This document shows positions 1-11,256 of a DNA stretch of 64,000 nt, piece after piece (within the stretch, counting starts at the first letter, position 1; each line of letters starts with the position of its first letter). This stretch comes from Kappaphycus alvarezii. Its lineage: Eukaryota > Rhodophyta > Florideophyceae > Gigartinales > Solieriaceae. Where the stretch lies: the NCBI GenBank assembly GCA_002205965.3, contig NADL03000046.1, positions 434,001 through 498,000 on the forward strand, in the 5' to 3' direction. Below the pieces are notes generated by a model. That model was not told where the DNA came from, searched no databases, and saw nothing but the letters and a program-made list of their open reading frames with translations. Made by a program: the position numbers and the translations under genes.

Positions 1-287
1 CCTTGAAAGTCTTGTCGACAGTGTTTCCAGTGCGCATGTTCCGTAGCTTGGTTCGAACAAACGCGGCGCCTTTGCCAGGTTTGACGTGTTGAAACTCAAT
101 GACACGAAAGATGCGTTGTCGACTTGAATTGTGGTGCCGGGTCGAAAGTCATTACTTGAGATGTTCATGTGCCAGTGGGGGAAGACGTAGCGATGTGGAG
201 AGTGACGTGGAATAGGAAAATGACGTTTGGCGGCAGAGCGAGCGCCGGGAAGGTGGAATGGTGCGGGATGGAAGGGATGAATGCCAT
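1..287 (-). CDS. efp: Plastid-type translation elongation factor P, N-terminal part (cut by window edge)
   Basis: EF-P binds the ribosome between the P and E sites and helps peptide bonds form at stalled proline stretches; this copy should act in the plastid. The reverse strand reads [18 protein letters not shown] from position 168, then after one frame shift [20 protein letters not shown] and [14 protein letters not shown] at the edge. This is the conserved KOW-like domain I of bacterial and cyanobacterial EF-P, including the KPGKG loop whose lysine is modified in bacteria. An ATG at 287 opens a leader ([16 protein letters not shown]...) in another frame, suited to a plastid transit peptide with Phe near the start. 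One indel is needed between leader and domain and one inside the domain. The remaining two thirds of the protein lie outside the window. The gene diverges from the plastid kinase at 1037. Identity is firm; the exact start and the plastid address are inference. Confidence 0.82.
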
Positions 288-1036
288 TGTGATTGTAAGT
301 GAAGGGGGAAGGCGGGGCTGGGAATGGAACTAGAAGAGAGAGAAGATTCCAAGGCGAGCTGTCGGATCAAAAGTATAAAGTACGACGACGAGTATTGTTT
401 GGAATGCTGCAAGTCCTGATACATCAAGTTGTTCTCATCATAATGGGTACGGGATTGGTTTCTTCCGTGACTGGGAACTGTTGAGGTTTTCCGTTGCTGT
501 GTGTCAAACTCATTGCGGAATTTGATCTCGGAAAGGAAAAACCCTTCAGTAAATACTTGGAGATTTGGATCCTGTGAAAATAAGGACACGTACGCAACGT
601 GGACAGCATACATCCCTATTATGTAATTGGTTCCACTTGGCGTTTCTATGGTGGTCGATTTGAGCGAAAATCTTGGCCGTCCGGTAATACTTGGCAAGTA
701 TGAGAACAGAGCATGCAAATTTTGCATATGCACCCAAGTCGCTAACCCCGCCATACAGTACACAAGCTTCACGATAGCATCCGGACCACATTTAGAGTCT
801 TGGACGCTCGGGTTTGATTTACTGAGGTGTCAGAACAAATGTATTCAGCAGGTTGCAAATCCTCCGATAAACGATTAAAAAAGGGTAACAAAATCGCTGT
901 CAATGCAAGCATTTCTATTTGAGTTACACAGCAATCCTGAACCGAAACAAAGTAATCACAACTTTTTTATCCGCCATCATTGCAATCTCCACTCCCAGTC
1001 CCGAGGGTCCTTTTTCTGCCCGCAGATCCACACGCC
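288..1036. promoter_or_regulatory. Shared upstream region of EF-P (-) and plastid kinase (+)
   Basis: About 750 bases separate two divergent genes for likely plastid proteins. The part next to EF-P is purine-rich on the plus strand (pyrimidine-rich in the EF-P sense), and the part next to the kinase is pyrimidine-rich on the plus strand, the pattern seen before most genes here. No clear TATA box or other named element is visible. Open frames in this stretch have no recognisable content. Confidence 0.3.
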
Positions 1037-2078
1037 ATGCAAGCCCTTACCGCATTTCAATTACCGCTTTCCTCTTCGCCATTTTTCTCCTCCACAACAC
1101 ACCCACGCTGCCCCACACCGCTTCCCCTTTCATCCTCGCTCCCCGCTCCAACCGCCAACCCCGCCAGTTACCTCTGCAATCACTACTATCCCCTTTCAAA
1201 CAGCTCTCCATCCCCGTCCTCTTTCCATCCCATACACTCTGGCTCCTTCGGTGAAATCTTCTTTGCAAATCTAGACTCCGGTCTTCCTGTCGTCCTCAAA
1301 CGACCCTATCCATCCGCCACGGCCCGCTCTCTTTTCCGCATTGAACGCTCCATCAACAAAAAGCTCTCCGCAAACCCGTCTCCCCCCCATTGGCCGCAAT
1401 ACCTCGGCGATTATACCCGCGGTTCTCAATCCTTCCTCGTCTGGCAACGTCTTACTGACGCCAACTCCTTGTACGACTACCTTTCACACAGACCGCTTCC
1501 CGCCCTTGTTCAAGCCTTATCCGTGCCTCGATATGACCCTTCCAACTCCACTCTCAATATCTGGCTTTTCAAAACCCTTGTCACTGCCTTGTTAACCGCC
1601 TTGGCCGATCTTCATTCCGTGGTGTCGTCCATCGTGACGTAAAGCCTGCAAATATCCTCGTGTCCCTGAGTCCTCTCGCAAGCTCCAGCTTATCGACTTT
1701 GGTAGCTCATGCGACGTTGGCAATCTATTTTGGACTCGCGGAATTAACACGTTGGACCCTTTGTATGCTGCCCCGGAACGCCGCCTGAGTTTTAAAGCAC
1801 CAGAGAACTTTGATGTGTTTTCCGTCGGCATGATAGGCATCGCTGTATTGGTGCCGGGCATGGCCGATGAAAGACGATTAAGGAGTTTCGTACACAGCTG
1901 GAACGCAATGGATTTGACTTGAGGAGGATGAGGAGAGTGGGAGCAGGGGTATATGGCATTTGTTTGAGCAGGGATATCCTTTGCAGATCAAGTGTTTGAG
2001 CTCTTATGCGGCATGTTGAGGAGAGACCCAAAGTCTAGGATGTCCGTAGAGAGAGTGCTAAGGCAACTTGTGCTGTGA
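1037..2078 (+). CDS. Protein kinase, STN7/STN8-like thylakoid type
   Basis: This is a serine/threonine protein kinase. The ATG at 1037 opens a Ser/Pro-rich leader of about 70 residues that could be a plastid transit peptide. Kinase motifs follow in order: glycine loop SGSFGEIFFA, ATP lysine in PVVLKRP, catalytic loop HRDVKPANIL (about 1633-1665), DFG in LIDFGSS (about 1690-1715), then LDPLYAAPE and FDVFSVGMIGI. The activation segment with LDPLYAAPE, and the later EFRTQLERNGFDLRRMRR, resemble the plant STN7/STN8 thylakoid kinases, which phosphorylate light-harvesting or photosystem II proteins. The end reads LLCGMLRRDPKSRMSVERVL and stops at 2076-2078. At least three frame shifts are needed (near 1615, 1680 and 1885), with another before the C-terminal end. 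The kinase call is strong. The STN7/STN8 subtype is an inference, and the red algal role would be unclear because their state transitions differ from those of plants. Confidence 0.75.
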
Positions 2079-5036
2079 GTCATGAGTCACGGAAGGATAG
2101 GAAGAGGTCTTGAGCCAGTTAGGTGTGGTTGACGTGGTCGCAAGCCAGTTTTGTTGGTACGGATTCGGAGAATTTTGAAGAAGACTGTCTCTAAAGTCTT
2201 TGTTGTGATATAACAGTTTTTACAGCCTTCCCAGGAAAAGGGGGTTCGTGTATCCTTCTCACACCCCGTCTCATAGGTAAATGTATTTGTTATTCGTCTC
2301 TCCAGGGGCTCGTGCGTTTGAGTTTTCCAGTTGCCGTCCTATGATGCGGATCATGGCGGAGCTCTCACGACAATACCATACGCCAGGTTTTCCGCTAGTG
2401 CAGCAAGCACTGGTTGAGTCCCCGGATATTCATTCTTCATTTATTCACTACAAGGGCAGGGGCTTTGCTTAATCAGAAATTGAGTCCCTATTTCAGATTT
2501 CAAGGGGTTGCGGCCCTCGTCCAAACGAAATGCAAGCATGTGAGGAACGCTGTCACGAGATTGGACCAGACGTCGGATCTCAGTCTCTGCTAGTTAAGGA
2601 GGTTAACGGGCTGTACCTCTGTGGGGATTTGAATGCAATCCATCAAGCGCAAGCCGTGTAGAGCGCGTTGCGAGCGCGTGTAGGGAGCCTCTGGGGTGTC
2701 ATAGGAATGGGGCATGAAATACCACTTCGTACCGTATGGTTAGGGAGATCGGGGAAGGGAAGCAGCAAAAAGGCATCACTAGCTGGCGGCCCAACAGGGT
2801 CAAGCTCCACGCTTTGGCGCCACCAGGCCCTATGCCACGATCTTTTAGCTCTGCGATCTTCGTTTACGTCAACTGAACCCCTTCAAGCTTCACCTTGTTT
2901 CGCTCGGCGCCGGATCTCCATCTGTCTGCGCGTTTCGTAGATCGCACGGCAACGGCTACGGGGCTCTCGTTGCACCGCACTTGATCTCTTTGTCGTTGTG
3001 ACAAACCTGCGCGGGGCCCTGATCTATGCGTCCCGGAAAGTTGGCTGCCAAGCTCGCTCGTCCAGAGCTTCTGTCGCCGTCGTCGTCGTATCTCTTTGTA
3101 AGCCTCAAGCGTACACTGGGAGTTTTTCAAACCGCGCGTATCCCAGACTCGGACGGTGGACTTTTCATCCGGCCCTCTTTTCGTTTTCGTATGACTATAG
3201 GCGCTAGTGGTTTTGAAATTACCTGGAGTGGTTTGTCAAGCAAAGTCTTACTGTAGGCTCTACGTAGTGCGTGTCCATGCGACAAGGCCAATGTCCTCAT
3301 TTGATTCGAATTTTCTGATCAATACAGATGTTGTCTGGAAAGTCCGACTGAGTTTCACTGTGCAATGAATCAATAGCATACTCTTCAGTTTGCTTCCGAA
3401 TATATTGTACTTATCTATCAGAACGTCTTGCGAGATGAAATTTCTTGTTAGTTGGCGCCGTGCTCCGATACAGGGTAAAACATTTTCGTTTAACTGAATC
3501 AACAGCACGTCCGCTTTTTGGATATCACAAGAGGAGCTTTTGCAGCACAAATTACAGTTGCCCTTGCACGATGAGATGCATTCCTGTAGTAGCTCTAGGA
3601 AAGTCTATTTCCATCCGCGTACAGCCAGAGCCGCGTCCTAGGTTGGATGACTTTTTCATGTTGCCTCACCCTGAGGAGTGCCCTTGCACTCGCAAGTTTC
3701 TTGATGGTGAGACGGGAAACGGCAAGTGGTGGAAGTGAGCAGAGGTCTGGAGTCCCGACGAAAGTTATGTTGCGATCGGCGTCGCGAGGGCTGTGTTTGT
3801 GCAATTGATTCGGGAAGGATTTGGCGAGTTGTGGCCACTGCAATGGGAACTCGTGGCGGGGGACTTTTCCGGAGGCTTTCTTTCGATTGGTATTGAGAAC
3901 CTGATAACCTCTGCACCTGCCCTTTGCCTACACCCCGAAAGATGACGCCCATTGTTTTAGCCTCCCCACAGGAGAGCAAACAAAGGAACTTTGGAGGGGA
4001 TATGAGGGATTGTGAAGGAGGTGCAGACATGAGTTGGGCTGGTCTCGTGGAAGTGGCCGATAGGATTTGACGGTATGAAAACGCAGTGGGACGATTTGTG
4101 TGCATGCAGCCCACATCAACCTCGCACGTACTTAAGGTACGGGCTTGCATGAACAGAAACAAAATTTACTAAATTTTTTTTTGGTCATGCAAAAATCACA
4201 CAGTCGTTAGCTGAGAAGCACTAAATAGCTTTCGCCAAAGGTCTGGCTCAGTGCCGGCGAGCAGACATGCCGCGTAGGACATAAAAGACCGCGGCAGCGT
4301 GCTTTTGAGTTAGCACCGGTCGAACTTTCCCACACAAGTCTCCCTCGCTCGAACGGCCACGCTCCGCGCGACATTGGTTAGCACCGCATACGCGCCTCGA
4401 TGCCAGCTTACGATGGTCGATACATATTCGTGTATTACCACAAATTTGAAAAGAGGGTAACAAAATAAAAATCTCGATTTCGGGAACGACGCAGTGTTTC
4501 CTTTATACGTATGTGTGTTTGTAGTTTGTTACATTATACCTTGTATGGGCGGCATGAGCATTACAGTACTACAGCACTACAGTACAACATTTGTCATGAG
4601 TCGATTGACAAATCAAGCTCTAGTAGAGACCTTTTATTTCATGGGGTTTAGGAGGGGATCACGCACGAATCCCGTCTGGTGGTCCGTTGGTGTGGTGTAT
4701 GCGCAGTTTTCGGTGATTCAGCATGACTGCGTGTACTGTAGTATAAACGCCAAGACACGTGTCTTTAGAATTACGGAATTCAGAGGGGGGTGCTTCCTTC
4801 GACAATCAGCTCTAAAGTTGCAAAGGTCATGAAGGGAGGTCCGGTTAATCCGATTTGTCCGCACGGTAGATATCAGTGGCGATACTGGAGGTATAGAGGG
4901 TCAATACCTCGGCGTGTCACGGTATCGCATAGTATTCCCTTCTCCGCGGTTCGGCCCGTGTCAGTGCTGAGAGACCTCAATCTGCCTGGTTGCAATGTGG
5001 CACAAGGTGAGTGCTGACAATGGTCACATCAAGTCC
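2079..5036. other. Intergenic, no recognised gene
   Basis: Many short open frames overlap on both strands here, for example 3656-4162 on the minus strand (168 codons), but none shows a motif, a coding-like codon pattern or continuity across frames that I can defend. A few TACAGTAC-type pentamers sit near 4560-4590. I see no RNA gene. Confidence 0.4.
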
Positions 5037-6184
5037 CTATGCCGTGTGCGCGCATAGAGGGTCGTCGATGAAAAGGTCCAGTGCGATTTGCTCGGCTGAG
5101 ATCTGGTGGAGGTCAGCGGCAAAGACCCGCCCCCCGACATGCAGTGAGGGAAATGGCCGGGCTTGTACGTTTGCGGTATAGAATATGTCAAAGACGGTTG
5201 TGGCGGCGCAGTGCACCCACACCACCTTTGCAGGTTGTTGTGTGGTGGCCCATGGTGTCGAGGAGAGGGGGACAGTATAGTTACCTTCCAGGGAGGTAGG
5301 ACAGCGCTGGAGGCCGTAGAGTACTGCGTTGTGTGGGGGGAAATGTTTGGGGTGGGTTAATTTTGAAAGATATTGTGGCTGTTATCTGTCCAGGTTGGCC
5401 AAGCGAAGGCCGACAATTGCGCTCCGTACTACATCTTTTCGGAGGTGTATAGGTCTGTGAAGGGCTAGAATATTCAAACATAACGTAGGGAAGACGAATG
5501 ACCTAGAACGTTATCTCAAAGATATTGGATTCATAGAGGACGATTATTACGAGTCGCTACCTTCAAGAGCTCCATTGCTTTATGCACGTGGGTTGAGTGC
5601 AATCCGAACTAACAAAGGAGCATGTGGCCATTTCTGCTCCCTGCGGTACCACTGGATCTACAGTAAGGTGTACTGAGCCAAAATCTGCCAAAACGGCATA
5701 CTGCAAGATACAAGGATTGGGCATCGAGACCTGGTCATACTGTATCACAAGACCGGCCACGTTGCAATTCTCTGACGTGCAGCATGACTGACTATTTCGA
5801 CAGTGTGGGACCCCGTGTGCCAATGATTCAGTCCGAGCTGTGTTCATATCACATACCGTGAGGTAATCTTTGGCCCACGGTTGTCCTCAGCATTTTCTAA
5901 AACAGCCCCGACATTCGTGCTCTGAAAATCGTTTGACAGAAATTTGAATCTGAACCGCATTTGTTCCGGTGCGGCATAGCGTAAAGTTCCGCTTCTGACA
6001 GATCCCATGCGGTGTGCGTGGGAACCGGCCTGAAACGACAGCAGTGGGAACAAACAGGTGGCACATTGTTGACAAGAGGAGGGCCGGTTGTTTGCACGTT
6101 GTATGTTTCAACGTTATGGCAATAATTCACAAAGTTGAAGACAGTTTTCAGTTTGCTGCAAGGACCGGGATCACCTGGGCACAA
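5037..6184 (-). CDS. Unrecognised coding candidate, minus strand
   Basis: I do not recognise this locus. The strongest piece is an open minus frame from about 5385 to 5037, roughly 115 codons with no ATG, reading through VVWVHCAATTVFDIFYTANV and VGGRVFAADLHQISAEQIAL to a stop. Further upstream on the same strand, pieces with protein-like composition lie at 5563-5847 (NVAGLVIQYDQVSMPNPCIL) and 5844-6053. A gene broken by the same kind of indels as its neighbours would explain them, but no domain or catalytic motif is visible. It could extend toward about 6950, where the plus strand turns G-rich, as before other minus-strand genes here. Chance open frames remain a real alternative. Confidence 0.27.
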
Positions 6185-7449
6185 ACTCTACTCTTCTGAA
6201 TGCATGGACACATGCGAGGTTATGTTACGATTGTTTTCTACCTTATCTGACCGGAAACGTCAATCTAAAAATGAGTATGCGCTTTGAATAATGGCAGTCA
6301 CGGGACTGGCTAGTTGTCACGATACTCTCTGCGTTTGGAAATGTCAATGGCTCAATACCTTGCTGCCACACTTGGAATTTTCCCGCTCATGCTTTCCTCC
6401 CCGCGTACTGCAGCTTACTCATTGGAAAGACAGTGCCTTGAAAGTTCAGACCCTGATACGGTATTCATGTTTTTAAGCCTGTAATCAGTGACGTTCTATA
6501 ACCCGGTGCAACGTTCTCTGCGACTAGTGCATGCAGGTGTGCGGCCAGTTGCGTCTTTTGCAGGGTAGTAGATTAGAAAAGATTTGTTCAGCACAACGGT
6601 ATCTACAGCGTCTCGCAAGACAGAAATTTTACTGAGCACCGTAAATGCAGAACCGCGAATCAACGCAAGGAAAATCAGTACCCCAGTTCTACATGCTGCC
6701 TTCCCACGAGGCAAACATCAGCGCTACCACTATCATCCGTTTGCACAACGTACGAAAGAATACGTGTGCGGCTGGACCGGATTCACAAGGTTCAGTTTGT
6801 GTGTACAAGTGCCAAATCGGTGGCTTTTCAAGCGAGGTGACAATGTGTGGTGGAGTTTGGTCACTGTGGTATGTGAAATGGCAGTGATGCAGCAAGGGAG
6901 AAAGTGGTGGTCTGCGCGGAACGGTGCGGGCGGTGGCGCACAGGGTGAGATGGGTAATTTGAGGCAGTAACGGTGGAGTAGCAGAAATGTGTGGTGTTGT
7001 GGGTGGAGTATGACTGGGCGATGGGCAGCACGTAGAGCAGGTGAGATATGGGAGAGTTGCGGGGGACTGGTTTATGGCAAAGCGTACCGTAGCGTGTAAT
7101 TTGCTGTGGATGCGAAATAAAAGGAGTGTGAAATACTGTACGTAAGAGTGTGCTGATGTTGTGAACATGGTCCGCGAGGTGACAATTGCTGGGACAGTAG
7201 CAGCCAGGTTACAGGCGGATTGGAGGGCACTGCAATAACTTTGCTGGGAGGTTGAAAAGGCGAGCCTTCTTGGCGTAATTTGAGGCGGCATAAGAGTTTA
7301 TCACGAACGGTACTACAGTAGTGCTGGGGTTGGGGAGCTGCCTCCCTGGTGGTAGCCATGTATTTTGCAATCTGGAATGGGCAACAAGTATGATACCTCC
7401 CCCGTTTTGCTATCAAGACTGCTGTACTCTGCCGTGCAATATGCTGTAG

Positions 7450-7486
7450 AGTACAGTGTGGAGTACAGTACTGTACAGTACACTGC
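7450..7486. repeat. GTACA/TGTAC pentamer cluster
   Basis: Overlapping GTACA and TGTAC units form an imperfect inverted cluster (AGTACAG, AGTACTGTACAGTAC). It belongs to the dispersed pentamer family described at 9386-9480. Confidence 0.7.
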
Positions 7487-7782
7487 ACACAATGTAACTC
7501 GTCATCGTGGCCAATTGTGTGTAAGTTTGGAAAAATATTCAAAGATGTCTACAGAAATCCCTTTGCCAAATGACGTTTCATCAGATTCGCACCGTCATAA
7601 ATCTGCCGTTCATTTCGACAGTTTGAATCTCTACCAATTGTTTCAAGGCGAGTACTGTCAAATAAGACAACTGCTGTGCCGTCCAAGAGCGGAAAAACAA
7701 ATCCTCTACTGGGTTGCACTGCGTATCCCAGGTTGCACCTGATTAGAAAGGTCATGAACTGTGCTATACTGGTTACATGATG

Positions 7783-7824
7783 TGCAGTACAGTATAGATG
7801 TACTGTACTGTACTGTACAGTAGT
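7783..7824. repeat. Pentamer tract with inverted arms
   Basis: A GTACAGTA arm, a short spacer and four TACTG units ending in TACAGTA form a self-complementary tract that could fold as a hairpin. Confidence 0.75.
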
Positions 7825-8479
7825 CATCATCCAAAGGTGGATTTGCAGTACTTTCTAAAAAACGGTATAGTTATAATAATTATAACCAGAATATCCTGGT
7901 GCATTTACTGTATCCGTATGCCATTGTACGGTACTAGTACATAGAGGACACTGGAGTCGCCCCTGCCCACAGTGGGACTCGAGAGAACATTGTCTCGGAC
8001 GACAACACCAACTTTCCAAAATTCGAAAAAAGCATAATACTTTTCAGTACTATAGCTAGTACCCTTCAAGGGTAGCTGGCCCTTTTCAGGATTTAAAAAT
8101 AATTGCCCACTAAACACCTGACTTTTGCATAGCTGAGTGCACCGACATTTCAAACGTACAATTCGTTCAACATCGCAAAACGTGACACTAGTTTGAATTC
8201 ATACTGTACACCTGTAGTATTGTAGATACTCTATCAATATGGCTATGAAGAGCACCAAGTACAGTATGGGTACAGTACACTAGTGTATTTTCCCATCTGC
8301 GCATTTGATAACTTGCTCAAAGTCGAGATGTTTGAAACCCCGAGGATCACAATAAAACGGTACCAGAACAAGAACCAGTCTCCAAGCGCACCCTTTCGCG
8401 CCCCCAGCAACATGCCTCCATCACGAAACACGGCACACAAAGGATAGATATTCGCAACAAGATACTCCGCCCCTTATCG

Positions 8480-9400
8480 ATCTCTCAAGCCGCTTGCCCC
8501 TCCCTATCTTACCCCGATCCATTTCACACCCACACACCCCTTTCCACGCGCCCTTTAAAAAAAAAACCATCTCTACAAACCCCCCAACCTCCCAACCCAC
8601 CCCTGCTGAATACAGTGTGCACCCCATACGACACATATTCAGGCGTTGTCGTCGCCATGCTGCCCCCCCCCCCAAAAAAAAAAAGCAGGGAGCGGTGCCT
8701 CTGCCACGATTGCAACAAGTGAGATTCGACAGAATCAACACCTGGTCCTCACGTTACCACAACCCATACATAACCCAAATAGGCACCCATTCGCAATGGC
8801 AGCATTGCACACATGGCACCCAACCCATCGATACGGCACGTACTCCCCTCTAAATAGCATACCATATTATACACCAAAGTTGGTTGCAACCCCCGAAAAG
8901 CAATGCGGCATGCGCCGTTCTGCATGCGCCACCATTCAACGTTCCAAGGGACACGAAACGCGGGGTCATACCCCCACGACAGGCGTCATACGAATGAAAA
9001 CACACGACGGGATCTGGGCAGTGCAATGCACCTTTGGTTTGTGCTTGTGTACTCAAAAGGTACGTGATGTTTCAAGCAATTGAAAAAAGTATACAGTGGG
9101 CTTGGTGCTAGGCTGCACTGACGTGGTGTGGGATATTTCACGGGGGCGCAATGGGTGGGGAAGGACGGGTTTGCCATGGAGTTTATAAGGTTGTTTCATG
9201 GTGATGGGGCGTGTGGTAGTGTCGGGGGTTTGGTGGTGGGTGTTGGAGGAGAGTGGTTTGATTTGGTGGCGGGTGAGCGGTGGGGTGGAGAGGATTGGAG
9301 ACGGGGCGGGGCGTTGGATATTTGGTGTGGAGAGAGGTGTGGGGTGGGTGGAGTGGAGTGGAGTGGAAATGGACATGGAAGGTGGCATGTACTGTATCTG
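8480..9400. other. C-rich then G-rich flanks around an unresolved small locus
   Basis: Positions 8460-8690 are strongly C-rich on the plus strand, with a C-run followed by an A-run near 8660-8684, and 9120-9390 are G/T-rich. Elsewhere in the window C-rich sense leaders precede genes. This layout would fit a plus gene starting near 8700, a minus gene starting near 9200, or both. Frames run on both strands between them (plus 8646-9083, minus 8850-9056), but I cannot tell which is real and recognise neither. Confidence 0.3.
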
Positions 9401-9480
9401 TATACAGTACTGTACTGTACATATTGGATGGTATTGTATTGTACAGTACAGTACAGTACAGTACAGTACAGTACAGCACG
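9386..9480. repeat. GTACA microsatellite, longest tract in window
   Basis: The core at 9441-9475 is seven perfect GTACA units, preceded by TACTGTAC and TATACAGTACTGTAC segments in the opposite arrangement. The tract is close to self-complementary. Confidence 0.9.
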
Positions 9481-9624
9481 GTATGTCGCGTAGTGGTTTG
9501 GGTATTTAGAGTAGGTGTGTGAATGGAGAAATAGAAACTGGAGGAATGCGGGGAGGGCTGTGGTTTTCTCCTGTGACAGGGCGAGAAGGTGCGAAATGGT
9601 CAGGTCCAGGTACTAACTAGTGTA

Positions 9625-9656
9625 GTGTACAGTACAGTATTGTACAGTATTGTACG
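9625..9656. repeat. GTACA pentamer cluster
   Basis: GTACAGTACAGTATTGTACA-type units occur here, the same family as 9386-9480. Confidence 0.75.
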
Positions 9657-9775
9657 CTAGCTCGGGAGGAACGGTCGTGGGGCCTTTAATGGAGTCACCT
9701 TCCGGAGATGAATTACTGTTGTAATGTTGTACCGTACGCTGGTATGCAGGCATTCACGACATTCAGGCATGTAAC

Positions 9776-9800
9776 TGTATTGTACTGTACTGTACTGTAT
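9776..9800. repeat. TGTAC pentamer cluster
   Basis: Three to four TACTG units in a row, in the orientation opposite to 9441-9475. Confidence 0.75.
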
Positions 9801-10600
9801 GGGACGCATGACTATTTTTGCCTTCTGCTTGTTGACAATGTTCAAAATAATATACTGTACCGTACAGAATTATACATAATTCTAATGATTCCTACGACCT
9901 GTTTACCCGCCTCATCAGAAAATGCTATGCATCCGATTGGCCAAAACTTTGAAAGTATGACCTCTTGCCATTCTTGCTGCGCCCCATGGCGCATACAGTA
10001 CAGTATAGTACAGGAAAACCCAAAAGTTAATTACAGTTCATTACAGAATTGTAGCAAAATACTGTACGTTGTCTCTCCACAGCCCCTCAAACAAGCCCCT
10101 GGACCTGCCAAAGTCATCGATACAATCATCATCACAATCATCATCTCCGACACGAGACCGTCATCATTCCATCATCGCTTCATTTCAGCCCTCGCCCCCA
10201 ACACCTTCTTCATCCATTCACCCATTCACACTGTCTCCCTTTTTTTTTTGAACAACCCAACCGCACCTCGTCTTTTCTCGACATTTCTCCTCCCCTTGAC
10301 CCAGTCAAACACCACATCGTCCCCCTCCTCCCACTCTCCCTCTCATATACATACAGTCCATAACCACCCACCCATGTCCCCATTCCTCTTCCACCCCTCA
10401 ACCATTCATCATACAAACATCACATACCCCTGTATCCCCCCGCCCCCCCCCCCCCTCGAAAATCCTTTCATACATACCCACCGCCATTCTCCCATACCCC
10501 CACACACATAAAACACAAAACCACACAAAATAACCCCATCTTCCCCCCCCCCCCCAACACCCACCCCACCTTCACCAACCCCAAACCCCAAACCAACGCC

Positions 10601-11166
10601 ATGGACAAACCGTGGCTCACCCCGCCGAACTCCGCGAAGACCTCTTCCCAACAACACCCTCCTGGCACGACGCCCCACCCCCAGGCGCCATCATCTGGTT
10701 CGACAACTTTGGCTCCTCCACTCGACTCTCCCTTCATCCTCGTCCCCCGTCTTCCCCCCTCAAATTCCCACCCTCTGTTACACCCGCCCCTCCCATTCAC
10801 CCACGCCCTCCGTTCAAACTTCCAATTCCTCGCCCGCAACCTCCGTCCCACCTCCCGATATCCAACGTGACAGTGATTCCACCGCCAGTGCAACAAGTGC
10901 TACCGAATCGGGGGGGGGGAGGTTCAGGGGATGGTGGAGGAGGAGGAGAGTCCGTACTACCCTACTTGATACAAGGAGAGAAACTTCCCCGATGGATTCC
11001 GTACCCTGGTAGCCATGGGTACCCAGTCTCGCTACTTTGTGTTGAGGCGAGGTCCACGGCTCACTGGATACGCGCGCTGCACGCTGCTTGGAAGCATGTG
11101 GGGGACACAACTCCACCCAAATCGTCCTGTCCTGTCCTGTTGCACACCCTACACTCAAGTTGATAT
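10601..11166 (+). CDS. Unrecognised protein gene
   Basis: The ATG at 10601 sits in a good eukaryotic start context after a C-rich leader. One base later in frame, the sequence gives ELREDLFPTTPSWHDAPPPG and AIIWFDNFGSSTRLSLH with C- or G-ending codons typical of the genes here, so it is probably translated after an early indel. A Pro-rich linker and a Gly run follow, then VLPYLIQGEKLPRWIPYPGS and GYPVSLLCVEARSTAHWIRA. The frame ends near 11166, and the true end may differ because of more indels. I considered a POP1-like RNase P subunit and found no diagnostic motif. The product and its site in the cell are unknown. Confidence 0.42.
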
Positions 11167-11256
11167 CGTATCCAGTCTACGAATAGTTTACTCGTACCAA
11201 CAACAACCACACCACTTTCCCACCGCTCCACAAACGCCCCACAATGCTAGCTAGCC

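Larger units (their letters stand above)
6185..8480. other. Intergenic with pentamer repeats; no clear gene
   Basis: The 200-codon minus frame at 6689-7291 is low in complexity (Thr, Pro, Ser, His) in its upper part and shows no family signature. The strand is G-rich near 6890-7060. Pentamer repeats occur at 7450-7486, 7783-7824 and about 8260-8282. Nothing else could be supported. Confidence 0.4.
9401..10600. other. Intergenic with pentamers and C-rich tracts before the next gene
   Basis: Further GTACA/TGTAC clusters lie at 9625-9656, 9776-9800, about 9855-9865 and 9994-10012. From about 10080 to 10600 the plus strand is nearly all C, A and T, with long C-runs near 10440-10455 and 10542-10555, ending at the ATG at 10601. 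I read it as promoter or leader of the gene at 10601. The 267-codon plus frame across it is a low-complexity artefact. Confidence 0.45.

Noticed and set aside
152-772. 206-codon minus ORF overlapping the EF-P leader
   Set aside because: It only brushes the leader in the wrong frame; the EF-P domain lies in other frames, and the upper part has no motif.
6689-7291. 200-codon minus-strand ORF
   Set aside because: Its upper half is Pro/Thr/Ser/His low complexity caused by base skew, and no motif or conserved pattern is present.
9708-10511. 267-codon plus-strand ORF, the longest simple frame in the gene-rich part
   Set aside because: It runs through pentamer repeats and C-rich DNA; the protein is a composition artefact (His, Pro, Ser) and ends just before a real start.
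10601-11166. Identification as POP1 (RNase P/MRP subunit)
   Set aside because: Vague similarity of one segment only; none of the POPLD-type landmarks could be found.
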